Shown here in pieces: positions 9,505-21,468 of a DNA stretch of 64,000 bases. Location of the stretch: the NCBI GenBank assembly GCA_963930775.1, contig OZ005700.1:1877476-1941475 (forward strand). Reading direction: 5' to 3'. The position numbers were made by a program, and so were the translations under genes. The notes under the pieces were generated by a model. It searched no databases. It was not told the origin of the DNA and saw only the letters and a program-made list of their open reading frames with translations. The DNA comes from Cliona cf. orientalis (Eukaryota > Porifera > Demospongiae > Clionaida > Clionaidae). The stretch's first letter is position 1. Every line of letters begins with the position of its first letter.

Positions 9505-11600
9505 CATGAAAGGTTGTTGGGACCCAGAATTCGAACCTAGCGTAGAAGACATCGTGGACTATCGATGAGATATGGCGATTTTCTCGGTTCGCTTTCTTTG
9601 GCGAGCTCGCACTCGGGGGGATTTCCCTATTCAGTCGAGCACATGGCGGGTGAAGGTCAACCGGCTCAAGCCGCGCGCCCCAATATTGTACGCGTATACG
9701 GAGCATGCGCAGTTTGTCGATGTGTCCTAGTTCGAATTTATGGCGGCGTATTCATGAGGAACTCTGGACGTAGTCTCTAAATTGTTCATTACGTCCAGCG
9801 TCCCAATTAGAAACAAAGAATTCGGCTCTCGCTATGATGAAATTATGATGAAATGATGATGAAACCTATGATGAAATATATGATGAAACTTATGATGTAA
9901 TTCCTGTGAAACTGTTTCAAAATGTTTAGCGCGCATGAAAGGTTGTTGGGACCCAGAATTCGAACCTAGCGTAGAAGACATCGTGGACTATCGATGAGAT
10001 ATGGCGATTTTCTCGGTTCGCTTTCTTTGGCGAGCTCGCACTCGGGGGGATTTCCCTATTCAGTCGAGCACATGGCGGGTGAAGGTCAACCGGCTCAAGC
10101 CGCGCGCCCCAATATTGTACGCGTATACGGAGCATGCGCAGTTTGTCGATGTGTCCTAGTTCGAATTTATGGCGGCGTATTCATGAGGGACTCTGGACGT
10201 AGTCTCTAAGTTGTTCATTACGTCCAGAGTCCCAATTCGCAAAAAACAATTCGGCCGCGCGATGAGGTAATTGTGAGTAATGATGAGTAATGATGATGAA
10301 ACCTATGATGAAACCTATGATGAAATTGGGGTGAAAACTGCTTCAAAATGTTTAGCGCTCATGAAAGATTGTTGGGACCCAGAATTCGAACCTAGCGTAG
10401 AAGACATCACGGACTATCGATGAGATATGGCGATTTTCTCAGTTGGCTTTCTTTGGCGAGCTCGCACTCGGGGGGATTTCCCTATTCTAGCACATGGCAG
10501 TGGAGGTCACGTTCGGGTCAACCGGCTCAAGACGCGCGCCCCCATATACGCGTTTACGGAGCATGCGCAGTTTGTCGACGTGTCCAAGTTCGAGTTTATG
10601 GCGGCTACTTTTCATGAGGGACTCTGGACGTAGTCTCTAAGTTTTTCATTACGTCCAGAGTCCCAATTAGAAACTAAGAATTCGGCTCTCGCTATGATGA
10701 AATTATGATGAAATGATGATGAAATCTATGATGAAATTTATGATGAAACCTATGATGTAATTGCTGTGAAACTGTTTCAAAAAGTTTAGCTCACATGACA
10801 GGGTGTTGGGACCCAGAATTCAAACCTAGCGTAGAAGACATCGTGGACTATCGATGAGATATGGCGATTTTCTCGGTTCGCTTTCTTTGGCGAGCTCGCT
10901 CTCGGGGGGATTTCCCTATTCAGTCGAGCACATGGCAGGTGAAGGTCAACCGGCTCAAGCCGCGCGCCCCAATATTGTACGCGTATACGGAGCATGCGCA
11001 GTTTGTCGATGTGTCCCAGTTCTGGCGGCGTATCCATGATGGACTCTGGACGTAGTCTCTGAGTTGTTCATTACTCATTACTCATTATTACTCACCGAGT
11101 CCCAATTACAAACTCTCAACTTTGCGGTTATGAGGTAATTATGAGTAATGATGATGAAACCTATGAGGTAATTCTCTTCAAAATTCACAGCGTTCAAGAA
11201 ACGTTCTCGAAGCACGAAAATCTAGCCTAGCGCTTAGAGACACGACGGACTATCCATCGAAATTCTTGGCGTCTCCCGCCTCACGTTGGTTGTCGACTTA
11301 CGCCCTCGAAGGTCAGCGAAAAGGGGGATTTCCCTCACCGTTCTCCAACACGTGGATGCGAGCATATGCGCATGCGCCTTACAACTCTAAGAGCGGTCCT
11401 TTTGAATGGCTAGGCTATAGCATTGAGTTTTTAGTGGCGAGGAACACTGACGGGGACGAGGTGAGTGTTAAGTTTTTCATTATCTCCCCAGTAGCAATTT
11501 ACTTTTCTGTGGTTATGAGGTAATTATGGTGTAATTATGATGAAACCTATGGTGTAATCTCTTAGGTAATCTATGAGGTAATTATGAGAAAATTCAGGGC
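9505..11600 (+). repeat. Satellite array, period about 430 bp, four clear units plus a diverged fifth
   Basis: The landmark TTGTTGGGACCCAGAATTC or a close relative recurs near 9514, 9943, 10370 and 10803, giving spacings of about 429, 427 and 432 bp. A fifth, strongly diverged unit starts near 11205. Units 1 and 2 are almost identical over their length. Each unit has a CpG-rich part with GGAGCATGCGCAGTTTG and ATGGCG words, then a hairpin, then an AT-richer tail of repeated GATGAAACCTAT. Open frames of 60-71 codons recur in the units on both strands, but they track the repeat and show no domain, so I do not call them genes. Confidence 0.9.
10187..10233. repeat. Perfect 15-bp stem within satellite unit 2
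   Basis: GGGACTCTGGACGTA is followed after about 17 nt by its exact reverse complement TACGTCCAGAGTCCC. Unit 3 has the same perfect stem near 10617-10663. Unit 1 has it with small changes. In unit 4 the right arm is replaced by ATTACTC repeats. Confidence 0.75.
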
Positions 11601-12202
11601 CTCGCTGGAGCCTTTCTGGGACTTGAAAATCAGTAAATATGTAGAGTATCTTACGCGTGTATCCAGCGAATACATTACAAGCTGAGCGCTACTTTCTCTG
11701 AGAAGTACTGTTGGTTGAACTTCACGTGTTTTCTTGGCTTACGTAATGCCGTGGATAAATAAAGCTAGCCTTGCGCTATATATAGCACGCATTGTCACAA
11801 GGGGCTGTCCCGCGCGCGACTGCAGCAGCGTGACCAACCTGAAGTTCAGAAGGAATACTGTACTGTCGTAGTCTCGCAAGCCACACCCCCCAATTCCCTT
11901 GGGATTGGGGGGTGTGGCTTGCGAGACTATCGAAACTTGTCGCTGTCAAGGCTGAGAGTCGATCTTAGATGCCATCTCCATGATTTCTGGGGCGAGCATC
12001 GATCGATGTGTACGCATTCTATTGACGACCTTTTACCACATGCACCATTACACTATGCAGCTACTGGGGAGATGGTCAAGGGTTCATAACATTATTAATC
12101 ACTGAATCTAATGATGTTTGTATTGGCTATTTTTAAGCAGCTAAGTAGATTTTTTTAAAAAGTAATTACTCACAGTATTTAGCTAGTAGCTGCTGTTACT
12201 GA
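11601..12202. other. Spacer between satellite and receptor gene
   Basis: No exon is seen. The stretch holds the palindrome at 11869-11929 and the probable 3' untranslated and polyadenylation region of the minus-strand receptor gene. I could not assign a specific signal. Confidence 0.4.
11869..11929. repeat. 61-bp near-perfect palindrome (mini foldback element)
   Basis: The arms of about 29-30 bp begin TAGTCTCGCAAGCCACACCC and pair with a one-base difference around almost no loop. A GTGTGGC...GAGACTA word of the same type occurs near 19850-19872, upstream of the receptor. The palindrome is therefore probably a member of a small repeat family. Confidence 0.75.
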
Positions 12203-15200
12203 TTAGGTCCATAACTGTATAGAGTAAGCAGCTCCATTATCTTCATCACTGCTGCTGCTATCTTCCTGGTGGAAATGAACCTTGACCTCCTCCACATGGT
12301 GCCTCTTGTATTTCTTAGTTGAATAGCGTTTTAACAGAACCTTCAGAGGTTTGGTATTAGTGTTGGTTTGCTTTGTTAATTCCTCTTCTTGACTGTCATT
12401 CCTTATAGCATCTTCATTGTTCTGTACCTGGAATACCATAGCATTGGTTTGAAGGAAAAGCTTGTATGTGGTATCTAGATCTTCACTTACCAATTCAGTG
12501 GGAGAAGCTACATCCAGTAAGGGCTGATCACGAAGTGCTCCCAATTTTTTCATCTTCTGATCATGAATCGGTTGTTTGGTGTCCACCTCACTGTATATGT
12601 GATCAGTGGTCAAAGTGTTGTGAGAGGTCTCAGATTTGCTCTTTGATAAGGTACTGACATCAGTGCTTTTATTCTTCCTAGAAGCATTTACTTAGAAAGA
12701 AATCTGGGTGGGCTTGGATTTGTAACATGACAAGAAAGCTGCCTTCCAATAGCTGAATCCTTCCGTGAACAGAATAAAAGCAAAAACAAAGAACCCCTGA
12801 AGTGAGTTAAAGACGGTAAAGAGGATTTGAAAAGTTTCTCTGAGTCCAGGAACAGAGATGGTGAGGACGAAAAAGAGCCAGGTGAGACCGAAGAGAAATA
12901 GAACTCCACTGATGCTGATCATCATACGTAAGATTTGTTGCTTGTTGATGGTTGTATTCATTCGGGCCGCTTTGTCCCTAGTGTGTCTACTAACCACCAC
13001 AACAACCCAGATGAAGATGACGGTATTGATGAATATTATCACAAGAATGGGGGCTAGAAAAGATCCCATCAATGCTCCAATATGTGACAGGAAACAGCTG
13101 CACAATAAAACAACATGAGATGCATCAATCTATAGCTGGATGACCCACGTGAGGCTAATACTCTATAACTATTTTAGGTATCCAGGTGGGAAATAATTAT
13201 TGATTTTATGTACTACATGACATTGAGTAATATCCGGTATAGCTGAAAACTTACTAGGATATCCCTTCCTTCATTTTGGCTCGGTGTACAACAATGTCAC
13301 TTGTGTCATCACGACCATTTACCATGTCCACAATAAAAGGAACAAGAACAAAAGCAATGGGTACAGCTGCAAGGAAATAAATTGTCATGCAATAATGAAA
13401 ATCACAATACTAAAAACCATACTCACTCCAACAGATAACTGAGACAGTTACAATAAATTTGGTCGTTATCTGTACAAAAACGATGACTATTTTCTGGAAC
13501 ATGAGCAGTGCCTCAGCTCCCATCCACATCACTGCCACCAGTGAGGAGTAGTGGACAAGAAGAGACAGGGACACACAGCCTCCATGGATGGTGGTCACTT
13601 TCTCGGCACTCAAACTGACGAGGATTAGAGTCAATAGGAACATGCAGAGAAGAGCAAAACACAGCTGGATGTGGTACTTGGATATATCTTTCTCACGGAT
13701 CTTCCTACAGTTTGTATCATTAATTATTTAGCTATGGGTAGGTATTATTTGGGGAATTCCAGCTTATTATGTCCCCCAGATCTAGACCACATGCAGGTGG
13801 AGTAGAAGAGCATGCAGCCACATAGGCAAGAATCAAAAACAATATTGCTCACCTAAAGATTAGTAGTGTCAATATAGTGAAGATCAAGCAGGCAGTAGAG
13901 ACTGAAATTCCAATATAGGAGATGTAGGTTAATGCTTGGTCAACTCTTGAAGGTTCACAATCTTCTTGCCTCAAGCAAATATCCTGAAAACACCACATGC
14001 ATGCACGTAGGAAATTTTTGAAAACTTGACATTAGAACTTTGAAACAACTAGTACGTACCACAAGAACAGCAAAATTTGTTAGATGGTTGCATGTACAAG
14101 TAATCACTCCATCCTCTCCAACAGCAGTAGTGCATCCACTGGTGACCCAATCTTGAAGTGTAAAGTCCCAAGTCACACACCTTTCCGTATCTTGTGCTAT
14201 GAACTATAAAAATTGGTATCAAAATAGTCTTCCCTCTCATGCACATAATCTTACCACAGTGACATCGACCCTAACTATACTATGTATGATTCCTAACCAT
14301 TTTCACAATCCACTTACATTGTCATTGGTAATTTGTAGTCGAAGCAAAATTGTAACAGGCTCATCCAGATTCTGAAAGTTAATGCCAGGTCCTACTGTGG
14401 CTGCAAGAATGTGTGAGCCAACTGAAGCTTTCCTTGGTGATAAAAATGTGTTTGAAGGATTTCCACCAATTGGAAAGAGAGTTGACGCTTCATGTAATAC
14501 AAAGAAAATGCCGATATTGTCACGGTCATCTATTTGTTCAAAAAGTGTAGCAGGAAGACTGATGGCTGCATCACGCTGAGGTGAAAGTTGACCAGGCTCA
14601 ACCTGGTCTTCAGAACCAAGCATCGGATCACTATCACCTGAATTGACATGATTTGATGTATGAAAATTAGTAATTATGCATGATAATCAGTGATCGTATA
14701 CCTATGAGAAAGCTTATTCCCCTCTGAGCAAGAATATCAACACTTTCCTATGAGTTACAGCAAATTGAATAAGTTACTCTATAGCTATAACAATTTCAGT
14801 GATTTTATACTTACCAGAACAGCAACAACAGTGAGTGAGGGTTCGGTAAACGTTTGTGTCTCGTTCAGGGAGAGTTGCTGTGCATATGTGGAGACAATAC
14901 TTTCAAAAGATTCAACCACGCTGCATGATCAATAGTAGTGCATGCTTAAATTTTTGCAAAAAATAATACCAACTAGACTAACCTTGAACTGCTGGCTACT
15001 ACGACATTTCCTGGTTCCCACTGAAGCAAGGAATTCACCACATGAACAACATCTACAATGACCTGAACAATAATAAGAATGTGTAGTTTAATAGTGTCAT
15101 TCCTAGATATGGAAGATTTGTTTACAGTCATGTTGATGATCACTTGAGATTCATTCACAAAATCTGCCAGTTCCTTAAAGTAAGTTGCCACTTCATTTAA

Positions 15201-17706
15201 TACTTCATTTGTTTGTACATCTGTATTATTTGCTGTAGCTTCAGTAAATTCGGAGAGCATTGCTACAGCCTCCCCATATGTCTGACTTGTAAGCTGTATA
15301 TAATTGATGAAAGGTCATGCATTAATTAGTTACAGTTGCATGACATTTTCGCAGCCACCTATTTTCAGTGCTTTAGGAATATTGCTATAGTAATATGTGA
15401 TGAAAGATAATCCAATTTAATTGGGTGCAGCAGGGGGAGGGATGAATGAAGCAGCCCCCATATAGTTATTATACTTTGTTTCTTACGTTGGTAAATGAAC
15501 TATTTATTATTTCAAGCTGTTCGTTCACTGTGCATCCATCATCAACAATATTTAGCCACAATCCTTCATCAATACAGTTCCGCGTCACTATGACATCAGA
15601 GTTCAAAGGGCAGATAAGGGTGGCAGTCTCTCCTCCAGATGTCATTGGCCAGGTATAACTGATACCACTTTCACTCAAAATAGTTTCAGCAGTACAATCT
15701 TTGGCTGTATATACTAAAAAATAAAATAACACGTAGCTGGCTAGCTAATATGCATGCAATACTGGTTCAAATAAGGGGGGGGGGAAGTATCTTTTTATGT
15801 AAGTAGCTAGTTTGGATCAGTGATGACGTACTTTTCTGCATGCATGCAGACAATTTGCAGGAAGAAAGACAGCAGCCAATGTGCATGCGACCTTTAGCTA
15901 CAAAACTGCTCAAGGCAGTAAGGCATGGATTTCCGTGATCCATGTTGAACTTGAACAGAATTTCTAGAAGTTGAGACATTCCTATTGTTGTTTTCTTGCT
16001 ATTTGTGTGTAATTTGTGTTACTGTATACCACCTATTGATATAATACTATACAGTGTATACTATAGTACTAGTATTGCTAGTAGCCATGCAGGAGTGATG
16101 GCCACCTTAACTAACATGATGAGTGGGTGCCACTCCAGAAAAAAAGAGTGCTATTTATGGCAATCATTTCACTCCTATTAAATTTTTGGGGTGAAATTCA
16201 CAGCAAAAACAAGTGGATTACAGCAATCTAATATGGGTTACCTCAGTTGCACTGCCACATTATAATTAACTCCCATCATAGTTCTCATAATCCAGTTACT
16301 ATCAGTAATGCGTCTATCATTGTTATGCCCCACCTACCCCAAATCGGGCCAGGTAGGGGATTTTGTAGGGGGTTTGTATCAAGATTTGTCCCGAGGGTTG
16401 GGGATTTGTACCGTGTCTTTTGGTACTGTGTCTGTACTAACTTCTGCGCATATGAGCATCATTATACAAAGGCCCCTACTGATCCCCTATCTACAATAGG
16501 GGACTTTGAATCTAAGAGTTGCCCCTAGGGTAAGTACTTTGCTAATTAATTGTTGCAAAACCCCTATATGCCCCCACCCTAGCCCGACTTGGAGTAGGTG
16601 GGGCATGACATTGATACGTGCATAACTGGAAAGAGATGTTTGTACTACTACTGTGTGTGTTCCACACTACTAGCTACTCCTGACCGAGTCTGCCTAATAG
16701 CCTTTATGTAACTATATGCACATAGAGTGTATACAGCTACAACATAAATTCACAATACTCATGAGATAAGTGGTAGTATGCCAGTTGTATTTCACTCATG
16801 GGACAACAGTGGTACGTGCAAGCATGCTAGCTTGTTATTTACAAACTGGCATGCATGTTTGACATACTTATAGTAGTATTATGAGAACTATGGTAGGAGG
16901 TATAGTGTGTACAACGGAAGCAATCCACATTAGTTTAATATGATCCACTTGTTTTTACTGTGTATGATCATGAAGTGAATAATAATATTATTGTTCCAGA
17001 TCATTGGGTTAGGTATGATTTACTCATAAATTTCTCAATCACCTATAAAATTGGCCATTAGCACCAATTAAGTTATTTCAGGCCAAGACATGTAGCTAGG
17101 TACAATGTCATGTATACTGTAGGTCAGGTTTTAATTATTATATTAGTTGCGAATTGCGAGTTTTTCTGTAACATGGGTATAAATCCGCAAATCTCTGTTC
17201 AGGTCTCAGTTTAACAATTGTATTATTCAACAACAGGAATGACATACATGGCTTACTTATATAGTGAGATTATAGAATGTTCTAGAAGCATACATCACAC
17301 AAACAAGTCGTCAACATATTCTGGTTATAATTAGGATGACGGGTTAACATGTTTAGATAATAAAACTAACAGTTTAACACTTGAGGATATACAACTGAGT
17401 ACAAACAAGTAAGAGATAGAATAGCTACATACATTACATTTCTACATTTCACAATTAATAGATTTGCAAACATAAACGTGCATGTATACTACAGCACGGT
17501 ACGGGGTCGTCCATCACAATTATTGGATTCGCAATTTGGCCAGAGTACAATCATTAAACTACACAATTAAAATCCATCCCACAATAATAATTATAATGCA
17601 TAGATACATCATCCACATGGATCACAGCTCAAGATACACACACTACACGTATTCTACATGAACACCTCACACATTAGCACCACAACAGGACAGACTCACA
17701 GCATGC

Positions 17707-17748
<42 letters not shown>

Positions 17749-19792
17749 GGAGCCACATGTTGAGCATTATTGTAGTACAACGTGCATAATTATAGAAACC
17801 ACTCACCACACTCTGGATTGGTTCCATTCCACATGTCGTCCATCTGACAGACTCGATTACCATCTCCCTTTAGAGCAAAGCCTTCATTACAGTCGTACGT
17901 GGTCCTGGACAGGTACCCCTGATCAGCTGGACTTATGGTGACCACACCGTTAGTTATCATGAGGTCAGGACACATGATTTTTACTACATAAAAATAGTGT
18001 GTGTGCGTTCGTGAATTGTCTTCAATATGTATATTATCAGGAGTACAGGCTATGGGATGAGCACAGATGATTATGCATACGAGAAAATAGGATTATGATT
18101 GGTTCTATGCGTGTGGCATAGCCAGCCAGCTGCCAGGAATGCGAGGCATGGTAGATGGATATGGCAGTCTAGTACAGTGATAGTAATCCATCACAACAGG
18201 TGGGAAAGCGATGCACCAATCACGTAATGAGAGCATGCTAAATCAATTCATGGAATTCATTATCCCGTGCGCATGCGCAAGGGGTAAAGCAATCAGTTTG
18301 TCCATCTGTCGTCATCGTTGTCGTCATTGTTGTTAGCACAAAAATCGTCAGATCTCGAGTTCTAGGCGTCTGTGCGTGCTGTAAGTATAACCAATCGGTA
18401 GATATTGGTGAAAAATTGATTTGTACATGCATCAAATTTCTCAAAAAGGCTTATTAGTGCTATAAATCATGCATTTTCTGTTCAGCATGCCTGTGGTTTA
18501 TCGACCACACCCACTCTTTTAGCATAATAGTATGCGGATTCGGCTGCACATGCTCAAGTACGGTGTTGGAAATCCTCACAATACTACAGTGGCTACAGAG
18601 CTCGCGGGGTATGTGCTCTACAGAGCTCTAGTTTGTAATGCCATTCATAGTGCCAACGCCAACTCTCTAGTGTCCCTTGGATACGCAGCTTCAGCTAGCT
18701 AGCCCTTACTGTAGTCCACACAGCTATATAGCTAGCAGTTGAAAAATTCGACATTATTATTAAAACCACTCACCACACGTGAAATTTCGACCATCCCAAC
18801 CATTTGTATTGCAGGTTCGTGTATTTTCCACTGCCTGTACATTGTCCACTTCCAGTCTGAACCCAGAGTTGCAGGTATGGGTGGCCACACTTCCAATATC
18901 TCGTTCAACACCACTGGGCATGGAGTAGCTCACAGCACCATTAGCAAGGAGTACAACAGGACACACTGTGCCAGTGGTGTGTGTATGCGAGAGAGAGAAT
19001 CTGTATAGTGCTGCACATTCAGTAAAAGTGAAAATCTATCACTACTCACCACAGTGGAAGTTGGAATCAGCCACCAAAGGACTCAGGCATTCGGTTGCGC
19101 AGTTCCCTTGCAGGTAGAAACTACAGCACACATCCCCTACCGGCCCAGTATAGCAGCGCCCCTGTCCCCTGTTACATTGTGATGGACATGCTGTGGTTGG
19201 ATGGATAATGCGATAAAATGAAACGTCTACCATAAAACTATTAGAAAGACTCACGGTCACAGTGAGTGGTGGGGTCAGCTCTACTAGACTGCTGATCATC
19301 AATACATCGCCTGCACTGGTCAGCAAGTGGTGTTGTGAGATCAGCAGTTGGATTCAGAGTCTGGACAAACAAATTACTGCCAGATACAATAGTACCCCAA
19401 ACAGGTTGCCCATTAATATCTTCAATACACTGAAACTGGTACTGCCTAGTGACTATGGTGCTGGAATTACTGCAAACATCCAAAGTGGGATATCGATCAC
19501 TTCTATCAAAATCGCAATGGAATTCAACTACCACAGAAACAAAGGAAGATGTACTTATTCGATCCCCTGACGCATCACACACTGTGGCGAAGTTCCGAAT
19601 TCTCACGGGGACGCTGACTGCATCCTCTCCTAGAGGGACTAAGCCCTGGGAAACGAGTCCACCGGTGGTAAACTCCGTGGTATTTCCAAGATCATTGATA
19701 GTGATGGATGGACATGACTGGGACTGCGCATTTGAAAAGTAGACCAGTCCCAGCCACATCACTAAGGACTGAAAAAAGGACTTGCTTCTCAT
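12203..19792 (-). CDS. Adhesion G-protein-coupled receptor with EGF-like and two sushi domains (copy A)
   Basis: The start at 19792 gives a signal peptide (MRSKSFFQSLVMWLGLVYF, then SNAQ). Exon 1 (19792 to about 19255) encodes an N-terminal Cys-containing domain I do not recognise. Next come a Cys-rich EGF-like exon (about 19190-19060), sushi 1 (about 18966-18775), sushi 2 (about 17975-17806) and a hormone-receptor-like Cys exon (about 15710-15490). GAIN exons follow (about 15290-14325), then the GPS (about 14205-14065; CTCNHLTNFAVLV with the HL/T cleavage site). TM1 is at about 13980-13855, TM2-4 at 13700-13430 and 13370-13260, and TM5-7 at about 13100-12690. Known role: a plasma-membrane receptor split at the GPS, sensing ligands or mechanical cues. 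An in-frame TAA near 12690 ends the tail just after TM7. Copy B has a glutamine codon there, and an open tail continues here to 12203 beyond a small possible intron (about 12487-12430). The 7TM part is otherwise open. It is head to head with the RFC1 copy. Confidence 0.85.
16315..16616. mobile_element. MITE of about 300 bp in receptor intron
   Basis: The inverted repeats begin TATCATTGTTATGCCCCACC on the left and TATCAATGTCATGCCCCACC on the right arm read inward. They continue as about 25 bp of CCCCAAnTCGGGC. The interior is GTAGGGG-rich and non-coding. Copy B of the receptor lacks it. Confidence 0.75.
16617..17712. other. Long intron of receptor copy A, nothing further seen
   Basis: This is intronic DNA between the sushi 2 and hormone-receptor-like exons. 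Both strands were read for exons, and neither RNA genes nor inverted repeats stood out. Confidence 0.4.
17713..17746. repeat. (AC)n microsatellite
   Basis: An uninterrupted CA dinucleotide tract in the intron just downstream (in the gene's direction) of the sushi 2 exon. Confidence 0.95.
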
Positions 19793-19972
19793 CTTTGCGA
19801 TCGTTATCAACGTACGCATGCGCATGATCCTCATACGCAATCTCGGGGGGGGGGTGTGGCGCGCGAGACTAGAGGTCATACATACGCGTGGCCGTACCGT
19901 GGAGCAGTACGCAGATTGAACCATGATTGAACCGTGAGGATGTAGCTGGAGAATTTAATATAGAAGACTAAA
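19793..19972. promoter_or_regulatory. Bidirectional promoter, receptor A / RFC1 copy A
   Basis: The gap between the receptor start codon (minus) and the RFC1-type start codon at 19973 (plus) is 180 bp. It contains GTACGCATGCGCATGA (about 19812), an NRF-1-like palindrome, which the copy B promoter also has. A G-run and a GTGTGGCGCGCGAGACTA word lie around 19845-19872 and may be an inserted repeat end. Confidence 0.55.
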
Positions 19973-20064
19973 ATGGCCCTGCTAGCTTTATTCAAAAGAC
20001 AGGAAGAAAAGAATAGAGAAGCACAAGGGAAGGTGTGCTGTTCTAGGAATTCCTTCTTTACCGG

Positions 20065-21468
20065 TGTCACAGGGTAGAACCTCCCCCCGGAAATTTCCTC
20101 CAGGGGAGAGAATATCCTAAGTACAAATTCTCCCCCCAGAGAGAGTATCCTAGTAAATTATCTCCCCCTCCAGGGTAAAACCTCCTCCCTACCAAACCGT
20201 CTTCACAAGGCATCTCCCCTGTGTGTCTGTACGTAGCCACTTGATGTCTGCATGCTTTTAAGTTGTAACAACTATAATGTGGAATATTGAAATAATAAAA
20301 TTTAATAATTATTATGCATGAAGAGAAATACAGTACGTAGATATCAGTCATTACATGATCATGAGTAGATGAAAACATCAACATTTACAACATTTATGAC
20401 AAAACCAGTCTCCATGAGGAACATTGTTCAGTCCTGCACAGTCCATATGTGACTCCAGTTATCACACTCGTCACACCGCTTGCAAAATTCTTGCACATCT
20501 CCATGAATTCCTTTCCAGTAGAACTCGTCTACAATCTGGAATGATGATATAAGTAAGTTTCTAATTAACAATGATATACCTTGCCATAGGTTTTGTCCCT
20601 ACCAAAGTGCATTCCGGATCCGTCAATGCCATCGTGGCACATTCTTAAAATCTGATTTTTTTTACTCTTCCTTCACAATCACTCGACGCTTTCGCACCAG
20701 GTCAACTTTTTGGTCGATAACCTCAACATAGAGTAGGTTGTTCTCAACAATGTACCTGCATGTAGGTATTATTATTGCTCTTCAAATGACGTTGGATACT
20801 GTAAATAATGCATAGTGTAGCCTGTTGCGGCAGGACCTACCTCGAAGCCTTATCTCTTATATTTCTTTTTTCATTCTCGCTAAGGCCAGATCGGTATTTG
20901 TTTGAAGTGCTCGTTTTGTATCGCAAAATGTCATCATATATACTCCTGTACTGTGGCCATAATATTAGGGTGATTGCAGTGAAGTGATGTAGTCCTTGAA
21001 GAGTCGATGTAGTCCTTGTAGTAGAGTCGATGTCCTTGAAGAGTTGATGTCCTTGATTGCAGCGAGGAGTGAAGTAGTCCATTGAAGTCCTTGAAGAGTT
21101 GAGAAGATTAGTTCTTTGAAGTCCTTGAAGAGTTGATGTCTTTGGTGAGTCGATGTCCTTGATGAGTTGAAGTGGTAGTTGGATGCTTTGAAGTTCATAT
21201 GAATACTGTGTGTTGCTCATGCTGCCACCCTGCTTTTATAGAATCCTTGACACCTACTGAGTAGCCAGGTTTATTGGAAGATCAAATTTTGGCGCGTAAT
21301 GTCCGCACACAGCGCGCGTACCCGCGTACGCATGCCCGGAGGTTTTGCCCTAGGGGCGGAGCCCAAGCCCTGGAAGTACGAACGTACGAAGTCTCCGGGC
21401 GGAGAAAATTTCCTTAGACCGTTACCTCCGGGGGAGGAGATTTCACCCGGAGGTCCTACCCTGTGACA
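20065..21468 (-). mobile_element. Ginger-like DNA transposon, non-autonomous, in RFC1-A intron 1
   Basis: This 1404-bp insertion is absent from copy B, where the empty site reads TTTACCGGTATTT. The inverted ends read TGTCACAGGGTAG and CTACCCTGTGACA, with similarity running inward about 40 bp (ACCTCC and CCGG words). The 4-bp CCGG flanks both ends (20061-20064 and 21469-21472). The minus strand near 20425-20645 encodes an H2C2 zinc-finger segment of integrase type over two exons (CHDGIDGSGMHFGRDKT, then DEFYWKGIHGDVQEF and CKRCDEC). No integrase catalytic core is present. TGTNR-type ends plus an integrase-like zinc finger are known of Ginger elements, so Ginger is the best fit. It has few other genes and probably needs an enzyme in trans. 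Confidence 0.7.
20985..21190 (-). repeat. Minisatellite within the Ginger-like element
   Basis: About ten imperfect repeats of a unit like GTCCTTGAAGAGTTGATGTC, 15-25 bp long. The repetitive peptide (TSTLQGL) in its minus-strand frames is a by-product of the repeat. Confidence 0.8.

Noticed and set aside
9565-11055. Recurrent open frames of 60-71 codons (MRYGDFLGS... and MLRIRVQYW...) in the satellite
   Set aside because: They occur on both strands in step with the repeat unit, differ in length between units through indels, and show no domain. They are best explained as GC-rich repeat shadows.
20837-21220. 127-codon frame with repeated TSTLQGL peptides
   Set aside because: It is produced by a minisatellite inside the Ginger-like element, and overlapping frames show the same repetition.
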